DNA of 29,178 bases from an uncultured Bacteroidota bacterium (GCA_903879775.1 CAIRMY010000075.1:1-29178); one strand, 5' to 3'; shown: positions 7,320 through 15,807, numbered from the stretch's first letter. Notes: generated by a model not told the origin, from the sequence alone. Program-made: numbers and translations.

Positions 7320-8850
7320 CAACATTCTTCTTACGGTTAAATAAAAAGTAGATTGGATATCCCAATGCTACAATCATAAGTCCATTAATGGCAATATCCC
7401 ATTGGCTCCATAAGATTCCAACAGCAACAATACTTGCCAAAATAATATATGTTACTGGCACAAATGGATAGCCCCAAACTTTATAAGGTCTTTCAGCATT
7501 TGGTTCCTTCTTGCGTAGGATGATGAGTCCAACGACTGTAATTATATAAAAAAGCAGAGAGGCGAAAGTGCAATAATTGAGCAAATCGCCATATGAACCT
7601 GTCAAACATAAAATACTTGCCCATGCACATTGCATCCAAAGTGCATTTTGAGGTACATTTTTTTGATTGAGGGTAGATGCTTTTTTAAAGAACAAACCTT
7701 GGTCTGCCATAGCCTTGTAAAGTCTGCTCCCAGCCAAAATTAAACCGTTGTTACAACCGAAAGTACTTACCATGATAAGTGCAGCCATAAAATACATTCC
7801 TAAAGTTCCAGCATCTGCATTTTGGGACACTCCCATAAAGGCAGACGCAGCGGCGGCACCTACGCGCTCATTAGATGCATGAGAAATGCCATTTATAAAC
7901 ACTTCTGAGCCATGATTTTGAGAAGGGTCAACGTTGACACCTTTCAAAGGCAATAATGCCATATAGGCCAAATTTGCAAGAACGTAAACTATGGTTACAA
8001 GAGAAGTTCCAAAAATCAAAGCTTTGGGAATGTTTTTAGAGGGTTTTTCAATTTCATTCGACATAAAAGTAATCCCTTGCCAAGCGTCTGAACTAAACAG
8101 ACTGCCAACCATAGCTGCGCTAAATGCAAGCATTAACCCAATTCCACCAATAGCTGTCCAATGTCCCTCAGAAACAAGATGGCTATCTTTAGAGTTGAAA
8201 ACAAAATTTTCCGCTGAAAAACCATGTGAAAAATTATCAGAAAAATAGTTTTTCACATTTCCGAAATTTCCAAAAAAGATAAGATAAAGTCCACCAAGAA
8301 TCAAAGAAAACAAAGCCAATAGTTTTGCTAGAGTAAAAATTCTTTGAATCCATTTACCTTCTTGAATGCCTAAAGTATTTACAAATGTGAGAACCACAAT
8401 CATGGATACGGCAATGAGTTGTGCTTTGCTCAATAAAAAAGTATATGTACTCGTTATGGGAATTTTTAAAAGAAAAGCATCAGGACCATAACTTGGTGCA
8501 AAAACTCCAAAATACTTGGCAAATGCCATAGCAACTGCAGCAATAACCCCTGTTTGAATAACCGAAAAAACAGACCAACCGTAAACAAAACCAGTCACTT
8601 TTCCATAAATTCTAGTGATAAAATTATATTGACCACCGGAATTAGGCATCATACTTGCCAACTCACCAAAAGAGAGAGCAGCCATTAAAGTAATAATACC
8701 TGTAAGTAACCATGCAAAAATTACAAGGTAGGCATTTCCTAAAAGACGACTCATATCGGCGGTTACAATAAAAATACCGCTTCCAATCATGCTTCCCGAT
8801 ACAAGTAAAGTGGCGTCAAACAGTCCTATTTTTTTCGAGTTTCTTTCCAT
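7312..8850 (-). CDS. APC-superfamily amino acid permease (LAT-like)
   Basis: Inner-membrane amino acid transporter of 512 residues with about twelve hydrophobic segments. The first helix has the broken-helix substrate motif GSMIGSGIFIV, and the second region ELASMMPNSGGQYNFI is the APC hallmark. The tail ILRKKEPNAERPYKVWGYPFVP resembles L-type amino acid transporters. A long loop (about residues 303-340, with SQNHGSEVFINGISHASN) separates the helices near the middle. Substrate cannot be assigned. It follows the second permease gene on the same strand after 73 bp containing a terminator, so it may depend on read-through or its own weak promoter. It converges on the DAHP synthase gene. Confidence 0.9.
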   Translation of the reverse strand: MERNSKKIGLFDATLLVSGSMIGSGIFIVTADMSRLLGNAYLVIFAWLLTGIITLMAALSFGELASMMPNSGGQYNFITRIYGKVTGFVYGWSVFSVIQTGVIAAVAMAFAKYFGVFAPSYGPDAFLLKIPITSTYTFLLSKAQLIAVSMIVVLTFVNTLGIQEGKWIQRIFTLAKLLALFSLILGGLYLIFFGNFGNVKNYFSDNFSHGFSAENFVFNSKDSHLVSEGHWTAIGGIGLMLAFSAAMVGSLFSSDAWQGITFMSNEIEKPSKNIPKALIFGTSLVTIVYVLANLAYMALLPLKGVNVDPSQNHGSEVFINGISHASNERVGAAAASAFMGVSQNADAGTLGMYFMAALIMVSTFGCNNGLILAGSRLYKAMADQGLFFKKASTLNQKNVPQNALWMQCAWASILCLTGSYGDLLNYCTFASLLFYIITVVGLIILRKKEPNAERPYKVWGYPFVPVTYIILASIVAVGILWSQWDIAINGLMIVALGYPIYFLFNRKKNVVS

Positions 8851-8870
8851 AAAAGATTTTTAATGAATAA

Positions 8871-8900
8871 AAAAACCCTTTTGAAATCAAAAGGGTTTTT
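8871..8900 (-). terminator. Rho-independent terminator after the second permease gene
   Basis: A perfect 12-bp stem (AAAAACCCTTTT and its complement) encloses a 6-nt loop, followed on the minus strand by a run of seven T. It lies 24 bp after the stop of the 8924-10498 gene and 20 bp before the ATG of the 7312-8850 gene. Since the stem is flanked by A and T on both sides it could work in either direction. Confidence 0.85.
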
Positions 8901-8923
8901 CAAGTATACTAAAATAAATCCAA

Positions 8924-10498
8924 TTAATCTTTTTTATGAAGGTGTGAATTCTTTCTGCTGTAAGTAAAATAGATAATTAAACCTACAAGCATCCAAACCA
9001 ATGCCGCTTTTAATGTAAATGCATCGAGAGCAATAATCATTAATGTACAAACTAACACACCTAAAATTGGAACCAACGGCACCAAAGGAGTTTTAAACGG
9101 ACGATGTAATTCAGGATTGCTTTTTCTCATAATTAAGATACCCAAACTAACAAGAACGAAGGCGAATAAAGTACCAAAAGAGGTTAAATCACCTGCAATA
9201 CTGCCGGGAACAAACGAAGCAAATGCACCAACAAATACAAAAAGAATCCAGTTTGCTTTGAATGGAGTTTGATATTTTGGGTGCAATTCACCAAAAGCCT
9301 TAGGAATTAAACCATCTTGACTCATTGAGTAAAACACTCTGCTTTGACCCATAAGCATCACCAAGATTACAGATGAAAAACCTGCCAATATTGCTAAAGT
9401 TACAGAAGTTCCTAACCACTCGTATCCTTTCATATAATTCTGAATCACATAAGAAACAGAAGCTTCTTTGCCGGCTGTAGCGAATTCACTATGATGCGCA
9501 ACACCAGTCAATACATGTCCAAAGAGTATATAAAGAACTGTGCAAACTGCCAAAGAACCGAGGATACCAATTGGCATATCACGTTTTGGATTTTTAGCTT
9601 CTTGAGCAGTTGTACTCACCGCGTCGAATCCTATAAAGGCAAAAAACACAATACCAGCACCACCTAAAACACCGCCCCAACCCCATTTAAAGAAACCTTC
9701 ATGTCCCACAGTACCTTCAGGAATTAAATAAGGATTATGATTTGCAGGATTAATAAATTTCCAGCCGATTACAATAAACAATAAAACAATTGCAACTTTA
9801 ACAAACACAATGATTGCATTCACCGCAGCAGATTCTTTGGTGCCTTTTATTAACAACAACGTTAAAGCCAACAATATTACAAGTGCGGGAGCATTCATTA
9901 AGCCACTCGTGATATTCACGCTACCGACCATATTTTGATAATTCTTGGCGAGGTATTCAAATTGATCGGCACTCAAGATACCTTTTTCAATTCCCTTCCA
10001 GTCACCAGGTAAACTCTGAATCTGGGTGACCACACTAGCTGAAACTTGATATAATTTTTCAAAAGGGGAATGACACCACTCATAGGGTATTGCTCCTCCC
10101 AACAAATTATTTAGATATTCACTCCAAGCAATTGATACGGTGGCGGCACCCAATGCATACTCCATGACTAATGACCATCCGATAATCCATGCAACCAATT
10201 CACCCATTGTAACAAACGAATAGGCATAAGCACTTCCAGAAATTGGAATCATGGCAGCAAATTCAGCGTAACAAAGTCCAGCAAAAGCACAGCCTATTGC
10301 AGCTACAATAAATGACAGTGTAACACCAGAGCCTGCAGCCTCAGTTGCAGCAGCAGCAGTTCTAACGAATAAACCAGCACCAATAATTGCACCAATACCA
10401 AGCGCTATTAAACTACCTGCACCAAGGGTGCGTTTTAAATTACTCCCTTGAGCTTGCAACAGCAAATCATCAAGCGACTTTTTTCTCCAAAGTGACAT
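8924..10498 (-). CDS. APC-superfamily amino acid permease (CAT/YfnA-like)
   Basis: Inner-membrane amino acid transporter, 524 residues, about twelve to fourteen membrane segments. It starts with the cytoplasmic leader SLWRKKSLDDLLLQAQGSN seen in cationic amino acid transporter-like permeases, followed by ALGIGAIIGAGLFVRT (helix 1) and YAEFAAMIPISGSAYAYS. FFAFIGFDAVSTTAQEAKNP is the conserved helix 6 / loop signature. The C-terminus has RKSNPELHRPFKTPLVPLVP. Substrate is not determined by sequence. The start is ATG at 10498. The gene has the best-supported regulatory site of the window: a 28-bp palindrome between the -33 and -7 boxes of its promoter (10520-10556). Confidence 0.92.
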   Translation of the reverse strand: MSLWRKKSLDDLLLQAQGSNLKRTLGAGSLIALGIGAIIGAGLFVRTAAAATEAAGSGVTLSFIVAAIGCAFAGLCYAEFAAMIPISGSAYAYSFVTMGELVAWIIGWSLVMEYALGAATVSIAWSEYLNNLLGGAIPYEWCHSPFEKLYQVSASVVTQIQSLPGDWKGIEKGILSADQFEYLAKNYQNMVGSVNITSGLMNAPALVILLALTLLLIKGTKESAAVNAIIVFVKVAIVLLFIVIGWKFINPANHNPYLIPEGTVGHEGFFKWGWGGVLGGAGIVFFAFIGFDAVSTTAQEAKNPKRDMPIGILGSLAVCTVLYILFGHVLTGVAHHSEFATAGKEASVSYVIQNYMKGYEWLGTSVTLAILAGFSSVILVMLMGQSRVFYSMSQDGLIPKAFGELHPKYQTPFKANWILFVFVGAFASFVPGSIAGDLTSFGTLFAFVLVSLGILIMRKSNPELHRPFKTPLVPLVPILGVLVCTLMIIALDAFTLKAALVWMLVGLIIYFTYSRKNSHLHKKD

Positions 10499-10519
10499 TT
10501 TTTAAATATAGCTAAGAGG

Positions 10520-10552
10520 CAAATATAGGATGTTTGCACAATATTGTGCAAA
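10520..10552 (-). promoter_or_regulatory. Promoter of the CAT-like permease gene
   Basis: On the minus strand TTTG (10552-10549), a 21-nt spacer, then TATATTTG (10527-10520). Both boxes match the Bacteroidota promoter consensus. Transcription should start near 10514, about 16 nt before ATG 10498. Confidence 0.7.
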
Positions 10553-10556
10553 CATC
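10529..10556. promoter_or_regulatory. Perfect 28-bp palindrome, likely operator
   Basis: GATGTTTGCACAAT is followed directly by its exact reverse complement, with no loop. It covers the -33 box and nearly the whole spacer of the permease promoter. A loopless, symmetric site in this position is what a dimeric repressor or activator would bind; no T-tract follows on either strand, so it is not a classical terminator. No second copy was seen in this window. The regulator is unknown. Confidence 0.7.
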
Positions 10557-10585
10557 AATTTAATTGAACTATGATAAAATAAGAA

Positions 10586-11782
10586 TTACTTAACAACACC
10601 CAATTCTTTTCCAACCTTTGTGAATGCAGCAATTGCTTTGTCGATATGTTCAAAATCATGACCAGCGCTCAATTGAACACGAATTCTAGCTTGATCTTTT
10701 GGAACAACGGGATAGAAGAAACCAATAACATAGATTCCTTCTTTTAGCAATTTATCGGACATAACCTGACTTAATTTTGCATCATAAAGCATCACAGGTA
10801 CAATGGCACTCGCACCATCTTTAAAATCAAAGCCAGCGGCCTTCATTCCTGATTTAAAACGCATAACATTAGCCTCTAATTTATCTCTCAAGGCCGTTGA
10901 TTCACCAAGCATATTTAGCACTTCGATGCTGGCACCTACGATACTAGGAGCCAAAGAATTGCTAAATAAATAAGGCCTACTTCTTTGGCGCAACAACTCA
11001 ATTATTTCCTTTCTACCAGTTGTATAGCCACCCATTGCGCCGCCTAAAGCTTTGCCCAATGTACCCGTGATAATATCCACCCTACCCATTACATTGCAAT
11101 ACTCGGGAGTGCCTTTTCCTGTAGCTCCAATAAAACCAGCGGCATGACATTCATCTGTCATAACCATTGCGTCATATTTTTCTGCTAAATCACAAATTTT
11201 ATCTAATTGAGCTACATAACCATCCATAGAGAAAACTCCATCGGTTACAATTAATTTAAATCGAACACCTGCATTGTTGGCATCAATTAATTGCTTCTCC
11301 AAATCCACCATATCGTTATTGTTGTAACGATATCTTTTTGCTTTACAAAGCCTTACCCCATCAATGATAGATGCATGATTTAACGAATCACTAATAATTG
11401 CATCTTCTTCACCCAATAAAGGTTCAAAAACACCTCCATTTGCATCGAATGCCGCAGCATACAAAATAGTATCTTCAGTGCCGTAAAATTGAGCAATTTT
11501 TGCTTCAAGTTCTTTATGAATATCTTGGGTTCCACAAATAAAACGAACACTGCTCACGCCATAACCATGTGTATCTATTGCTCTTTTCGCTGCATCAATA
11601 ACACGAGGATGGCTACTTAAGCCTAAGTAATTATTTGCGCAGAAATTAATGACCTCCTGACCGGTATTTAATTTAATCACTGCGTCTTGTGGAGAGGTAA
11701 TAATTCTTTCTCTTTTAAACAAACCATTTTCTTCGATGGTTTTTAGTTCATTGGTTAAATGTTGTTTTATAGCTCCGTACAT
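10586..11782 (-). CDS. kbl: Glycine C-acetyltransferase (2-amino-3-ketobutyrate CoA ligase)
   Basis: PLP enzyme that cleaves 2-amino-3-ketobutyrate with CoA to glycine and acetyl-CoA, the second step of threonine breakdown. The sequence follows E. coli Kbl closely: INFCANNYLGL, VRFICGTQD, AIISDSLNHASIIDGVRLCK, TDGVFSMDG, TDECHAAGFIG, and GTLGKALGG with the PLP lysine at Lys244, the same number as in E. coli. I start at ATG 11782 (398 residues); an upstream in-frame TTG at 11803 would add seven residues not found in the family. The usual partner, threonine dehydrogenase (tdh), is not adjacent; neighbours are a GH3-family ligase upstream and amino acid permeases downstream. Confidence 0.96.
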   Translation of the reverse strand: MYGAIKQHLTNELKTIEENGLFKRERIITSPQDAVIKLNTGQEVINFCANNYLGLSSHPRVIDAAKRAIDTHGYGVSSVRFICGTQDIHKELEAKIAQFYGTEDTILYAAAFDANGGVFEPLLGEEDAIISDSLNHASIIDGVRLCKAKRYRYNNNDMVDLEKQLIDANNAGVRFKLIVTDGVFSMDGYVAQLDKICDLAEKYDAMVMTDECHAAGFIGATGKGTPEYCNVMGRVDIITGTLGKALGGAMGGYTTGRKEIIELLRQRSRPYLFSNSLAPSIVGASIEVLNMLGESTALRDKLEANVMRFKSGMKAAGFDFKDGASAIVPVMLYDAKLSQVMSDKLLKEGIYVIGFFYPVVPKDQARIRVQLSAGHDFEHIDKAIAAFTKVGKELGVVK

Positions 11783-11800
11783 AGGATATTTATTATTTCG

Positions 11801-11808
11801 CAAAAATA
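11801..11808 (-). promoter_or_regulatory. Candidate -7 element for kbl
   Basis: The minus strand reads TATTTTTG, matching TAnnTTTG, 18 nt before ATG 11782 in the 52-bp gap after the GH3 gene. A clear -33 TTTG is not seen. It suggests kbl can be transcribed apart from the GH3 gene. Confidence 0.4.
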
Positions 11809-11834
11809 TGAAAGTGTAAACTTAAAAGTGACAT

Positions 11835-13325
11835 TTAAGACAGAAGATTTAAAATTTCTTCAATCACCAATCTATTGTTCGACAGCCTTGGTACTTTATT
11901 TTGACCACCCAATTTACCTTTTAAATGAAGCCAAGCATGAAAAGTTCCATTTGGAACAGCAGTAATTTTTGGCAATTTCATCACCAAATCGCCCATTCTT
12001 TTACCCTCATAATCGCTATTTGAAAGTTTTAAAAAATGATCTAATGTTTTTACAAAATCTTCCATATTTTCGGGCTTTGTGTTAAATTCAATGAGCCACT
12101 CATGTCCCTCATGATTTAAAGTAAACATAGGAGCAGCTGTATAATCAACAATTTGAACTCCAAATTCTTTGGCAGCGTTTGCAATTGCGCTTTCAGCATT
12201 TTCGATGACCAATTCTTCACCAAAAGCATTGATAAACAATTTGGTGCGGCCTGTAATTTTAAATGTGTAAGGATTTTTATTTGTAAATTCAATTGTATCA
12301 CCTATGATATATCTCCACAATCCACTATTGTTAGTCATCACAACTGCGTAATTGACACCTAGTTCAATATTCCAAAGAGGGATGATATAATCGGGCCCTT
12401 TATTGATTGGATAAAATTCATAAAACGTACCGTGATGGGTCATTAACAGCAAATCAGATTTATCTTGATATGCTTGAACGCCAAAAAATCCTTCACTTGC
12501 GTTGTAAGTTTCAATATAATTCATATGATTGCCTGGCAATAGCTTATTGAATTGCGCTTTATAGGGTGCAAAATTCATTCCCCCATGAATAAAGAGTTCT
12601 AAATTTGGCCAAATTTCATGGATGTTTTGCTTGCCAGTGATTTCTAAAATTCTATTGAGCAAAACCAATGTCCAAGTAGGAACACCACTCATACTTGTTA
12701 CATTTTCAGGGATTGTAGCAAGCGCCATTTTCTCAACTTTCTCCTCCCAGTTTTCCATCATGGCAATTTCAATATCTGGTGTGCTTTTCCAATTTGCCCA
12801 CATAGGCATGTGGTTCATTAAAACTGCACTGAGATCACCAAAATATGCTTTTTCATTGAGCTGATTTACTTTGTGACTCCCTCCAATGAGCAGCCCTTTT
12901 CCCTCAAAAATTTTTGCGTTTGGATTAAATGCAAAATACTGTGTGAGTGACTCACGGCTTCCCATATAATGGGTGTATTCTAGGCATTCATAACTAATTG
13001 GGATAAATTTAGCTTCATTGCTTGTGGTTCCACTGCTTTTGGCAAACCATGTAATATCTGCAGGCCAAATGAGTTGTTGCTCTCCTTTCATCGTTCTTTG
13101 AATGAATGGTTTAAGATCTTCGTAAGAAACAACTGGAATTAAACGTGCAAATTCATCGTATTGCAACTGCCCTTTTACACCATAAAATCTACCATATTCA
13201 GTTCTTGATAGCTTGTCGGTGAAAACTTCTAAAAGATCTAGTTGATGTTTTTCGGCCTCAGAAATTAACTGCCACAATTCATCGCGACGTTGTCGAAAAT
13301 ACCAAGCAATAGCAGATGCAATCAT
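11835..13325 (-). CDS. GH3 family acyl-adenylating / amido-ligase-like protein
   Basis: Member of the GH3 family within the ANL adenylate-forming superfamily. Plant GH3 enzymes couple acyl acids such as auxin to amino acids; roles of bacterial members are unknown. The three ANL signatures are all present in 496 residues: SSGTTSNEAKFIP (97-109, phosphate loop), ETYNASEGFFG (adenine pocket) and LWRYIIGDTIEF followed by FKITGRTKLFINAFGEE (hinge and C-domain). So an active adenylating enzyme is likely. The start is ATG at 13325, 48 bp after the stop of the ABC ATPase gene. It precedes kbl. The acyl and amine substrates cannot be predicted. Confidence 0.88.
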   Translation of the reverse strand: MIASAIAWYFRQRRDELWQLISEAEKHQLDLLEVFTDKLSRTEYGRFYGVKGQLQYDEFARLIPVVSYEDLKPFIQRTMKGEQQLIWPADITWFAKSSGTTSNEAKFIPISYECLEYTHYMGSRESLTQYFAFNPNAKIFEGKGLLIGGSHKVNQLNEKAYFGDLSAVLMNHMPMWANWKSTPDIEIAMMENWEEKVEKMALATIPENVTSMSGVPTWTLVLLNRILEITGKQNIHEIWPNLELFIHGGMNFAPYKAQFNKLLPGNHMNYIETYNASEGFFGVQAYQDKSDLLLMTHHGTFYEFYPINKGPDYIIPLWNIELGVNYAVVMTNNSGLWRYIIGDTIEFTNKNPYTFKITGRTKLFINAFGEELVIENAESAIANAAKEFGVQIVDYTAAPMFTLNHEGHEWLIEFNTKPENMEDFVKTLDHFLKLSNSDYEGKRMGDLVMKLPKITAVPNGTFHAWLHLKGKLGGQNKVPRLSNNRLVIEEILNLLS

Positions 13326-13373
13326 GATTGTGGTTGCAAGTTGACAAAAACAATCAATTATAACAAGTTTAAT

Positions 13374-14051
13374 TTAACTTTTTTCAATTTGACCATCTCT
13401 CATACGCACAACATGTTTGGCATGGTTGGCAATATCTTCTTCGTGGGTTACGAGAACAATGGTATTTCCTGATTGATGAATATCATCAAAGAGAGCCATG
13501 ATTTCATAGCTTGTTTTTGTGTCAAGATTACCAGTAGGTTCATCGGCCAACAATAAAGATGGATTGTTAATGAGAGCTCTTGCAACAGCAACACGTTGAC
13601 GTTGACCACCCGATAATTCATTGGGTTTATGGTTCATCCTATCTTTCAAACCTACTTTTTCGAGAACAACTTTTGCCCTTTCAGTTCTTTGAGATAGAGG
13701 AATACCAGCATAAACCAAAGGAAGTGCCACATTGTCAATTGCCGTTAAACGATTTAACAAATTAAATGTTTGAAATACAAATCCAATTTCTGTGTTTCTC
13801 ACTTCGCTTAAACTTGCGTCAGACATTTGACTTACTTCTTTATTATTCAGCCAATATTCTCCCGATGTTGGTGTATCTAAACAGCCAATAATATTCATGA
13901 GAGTACTTTTACCAGAGCCCGAAGGACCCATTAAAGCAATGTACTCACCTCGTAAAATTTGCAAATCAACACCGATTAAAGCATCGACAACTTGTTCCCC
14001 TAAAATATAGGTTTTGGTAATATTTCGGAGGGAAATTAAAGTATTACTCAT
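13374..14051 (-). CDS. ABC transporter ATP-binding protein, LolD/MacB type
   Basis: Stand-alone ABC ATPase of 225 residues from the type VII (LolCDE/MacB/FtsE-like) group. Walker A is GPSGSGKST (42-50), the Q-loop is VFQTFNLL, the signature LSGGQ (146-150), Walker B LLLADEP with Glu171, and the H-loop LVTHEED. All catalytic residues are intact. I start at ATG 14051, which overlaps the gatC stop by 8 nt; TTG at 14060 is the alternative. No MacB-like permease is adjacent, so its partner must be encoded elsewhere. Possible jobs are lipoprotein release, peptide or lipid export; these cannot be separated by sequence alone. Confidence 0.9.
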   Translation of the reverse strand: MSNTLISLRNITKTYILGEQVVDALIGVDLQILRGEYIALMGPSGSGKSTLMNIIGCLDTPTSGEYWLNNKEVSQMSDASLSEVRNTEIGFVFQTFNLLNRLTAIDNVALPLVYAGIPLSQRTERAKVVLEKVGLKDRMNHKPNELSGGQRQRVAVARALINNPSLLLADEPTGNLDTKTSYEIMALFDDIHQSGNTIVLVTHEEDIANHAKHVVRMRDGQIEKS

Positions 14052-14340
14052 GACCACCAATTACCTTAGGAACCCTAAAAAAGTCACTATCTTTTTTGGG
14101 TGCATTTTTCAATGCTTCCTCATGGGTAATTTCCTGCAATACTGCATCTTCACGAAGAATTGTATGACTTTCGGTCATGTAAATTAGAGGTTCAACACCA
14201 TCTGTATTCACATCTTTCAATTTTTCACACATATCTAAAATATTCTCTAAATCTACACGCATAGATTCTTTTGCTTCGCCTTCAAAAGACAATCTTGATA
14301 ATTTTGCCAAATTATCTACAGTTTCATGTGATATTTTCAT
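14044..14340 (-). CDS. gatC: Asp-tRNA(Asn)/Glu-tRNA(Gln) amidotransferase subunit C
   Basis: Small 98-residue subunit that clamps GatA and GatB in the transamidation complex forming Gln-tRNA(Gln) or Asn-tRNA(Asn). The N-terminal helix pattern VDNLAKLSRLSF, the EKLKDVNTDGVEPL block and the C-terminal FFRVPKVIG are the family signatures, and the length is standard. The ATG overlaps the plsC stop by 4 nt (ATGA) and its 3' end overlaps the ABC ATPase gene by 8 nt. gatA and gatB are not in the window. Confidence 0.95.
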   Translation of the reverse strand: MKISHETVDNLAKLSRLSFEGEAKESMRVDLENILDMCEKLKDVNTDGVEPLIYMTESHTILREDAVLQEITHEEALKNAPKKDSDFFRVPKVIGGHE

Positions 14341-15068
14341 ATTATTTTAGATTCCACTAGTTTGCTATGGATAATCGAATATACTTGATCTTGAAGAGAC
14401 TGCACATCGTCAATCGATAAATTTGCTGTTTCAATCGGTGCATGTACATGAATTCTCATTTTTCCTGGAGTGCATGTCCAATCAACAATATTTAAACGAT
14501 CGATATTGTCTAAAAAGGTCACAGGTACAATTGGAATTTTCTTTTCAATGGCTAATTTGAAAGCGCCGGGTTTAAATTTATGCAAATTAGGAGCGTCATC
14601 GGGGATTCTTCCTTCAGGAAAAATAATTAACGTGGCACCTTCATCTAGTTTTTTTGCAGCATCAACAAAAGCACCATGTGCACTTCTTAAACTTTCCCGC
14701 TTAACAGGAACATCAATGGTTTTAAACCAAATATTAAACAATGGCAATTTACTCAATTCCATTTTTGCCATAAAAAAGTTAAACGTAGGGAAAAAACTGC
14801 CTGCACTCACGATATCAATATATGAAATATGATTCGGGCAGATGATGTATTGACCTTTAGGATTGATAGGCTTTTCATAAGTAATTTTAGGTATCATTAA
14901 ACCTAAATAACTTGAAGATTTACCCCAAAATTTTCTCAGTTTATCGGCTTGGCGATAGGTTTTAGGAGATTGAAGCAAAATGAATAAAAACGGGTATAAA
15001 AGGAGAAAAATAGAAACAAACCAAAATCCAAACCATACCAACCAAATCTTTCCAAATACTTTTTTCAT
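14337..15068 (-). CDS. plsC: 1-acyl-sn-glycerol-3-phosphate acyltransferase
   Basis: Membrane acyltransferase that turns lysophosphatidate into phosphatidate in phospholipid synthesis. The catalytic HX4D motif is NHISYID (His80, Asp85), the glycerol-phosphate motif FPEGR (residues 150-154), and PVKR with IPIVPVTF supplies further conserved blocks. One strong hydrophobic segment lies at residues 8-33. I start at ATG 15068 (243 residues); longer in-frame starts would put a cysteine-rich stretch in front that belongs to the overlapping upstream gene. ATG overlaps that gene's stop by 4 nt (ATGA). A paralogous function, such as acylation of another lipid, cannot be excluded. Confidence 0.93.
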   Translation of the reverse strand: MKKVFGKIWLVWFGFWFVSIFLLLYPFLFILLQSPKTYRQADKLRKFWGKSSSYLGLMIPKITYEKPINPKGQYIICPNHISYIDIVSAGSFFPTFNFFMAKMELSKLPLFNIWFKTIDVPVKRESLRSAHGAFVDAAKKLDEGATLIIFPEGRIPDDAPNLHKFKPGAFKLAIEKKIPIVPVTFLDNIDRLNIVDWTCTPGKMRIHVHAPIETANLSIDDVQSLQDQVYSIIHSKLVESKII

Positions 15069-15595
15069 TGCTTTTTTTGATTTGCAATATAAACCAATAA
15101 GGTAACAACCAATGCAATAGATAAAAACATTTGCATTTCTACCATGGCATAAGACGACCAATTTAAATTTTCTTCAAAGTTTTTGCGATACTCAGTAATT
15201 TTAACATTTTGATCTTTTTGCGACAAATTAGCGAAGTCAATTCTAACTCTTGTTTCAATGCTGTTTAATTGAATGTTTTTATACTCGTTGAAAACCGCCT
15301 TTTCATTAAATTGTACATGTTGGTATGCCGCAATGTTGCACCCAGCTGCAACAACTGCCATGATTAAACTCATGAACAATGCTTTGCCGAGTGTTAGTGG
15401 TTTTTCAAGCTGAATCTTCATTAAACTCTTGACCAACAAATAAACGCCAACACCAAAAATAATTAAATTTCCGAGCACTGGAATTGCGCTTAACATATTG
15501 TGATGTAAGTACAACTTATTCAAATACATGATTAAAACCATTGAAGCACTTAATGATCCAAATGCCAAACCATAGATGAATACCTTTCTTATCAT
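15065..15595 (-). CDS. DUF4199-like four-helix membrane protein
   Basis: A 176-residue protein with four predicted transmembrane helices, around FIYGLAFGSLSASMVLIMYL, PVLGNLIIFGVGVYLLV, LFMSLIMAVVAAGCNIAAY and MFLSIALVVTLLVYIA. A charged region of about 60 residues lies between helices 3 and 4. Arrangement and size match DUF4199, a family of unknown function common in Bacteroidota. I use ATG at 15595; a GTG at 15610 is also in frame. It is the first gene of a packed run with plsC, gatC and an ABC ATPase, with 4-8 nt overlaps. No function can be assigned. Confidence 0.72.
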   Translation of the reverse strand: MIRKVFIYGLAFGSLSASMVLIMYLNKLYLHHNMLSAIPVLGNLIIFGVGVYLLVKSLMKIQLEKPLTLGKALFMSLIMAVVAAGCNIAAYQHVQFNEKAVFNEYKNIQLNSIETRVRIDFANLSQKDQNVKITEYRKNFEENLNWSSYAMVEMQMFLSIALVVTLLVYIANQKKQ

Positions 15596-15599
15596 AATG

Positions 15600-15619
15600 C
15601 AAAAATACACTTGTATTTT
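15600..15619 (-). promoter_or_regulatory. Candidate promoter and inverted repeat before the DUF4199-plsC operon
   Basis: The minus strand has TATTTTTG at 15607-15600 (TAnnTTTG), only 4 nt before ATG 15595, so a transcript from it would be leaderless or nearly so. AAAATACA (15602-15609) and TGTATTTT (15612-15619) form an 8-bp inverted repeat with a 2-nt centre over this element. No -33 TTTG was found. The rest of the 15620-15807 gap is AT-rich with no gene; TAATCTTG at 15693-15700 is a one-mismatch -7 candidate for the plus-strand gene at 15808. Confidence 0.4.
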
Positions 15620-15807
15620 GAATAATTCGTTTCTTAAACTTTATAAAGTGATGATAAGGTCAACTATTATTTATCAAATGAGATTTTTTTCTTAATCTTG
15701 CAAAACACTTTGGGTTTAAATCTAATGCTATTCATCAACCTACACAGTTTTTATTTAACCCAAGAGTTGGAAATGAAGTCAACTCAATATTACAATCCTT
15801 AACTTTT

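Noticed and set aside
10529..10556. Palindrome as the terminator of kbl
   Set aside because: It has no loop and no T-tract on the minus strand, and it lies exactly between two promoter boxes of the next gene. An operator explains it better, though some effect on kbl transcript ends is not excluded.
11759..11965. Small plus-strand frame across the kbl-GH3 gap
   Set aside because: It spans the kbl start and the GH3 end in antisense, with no recognisable product. The gap is better explained by the kbl promoter.
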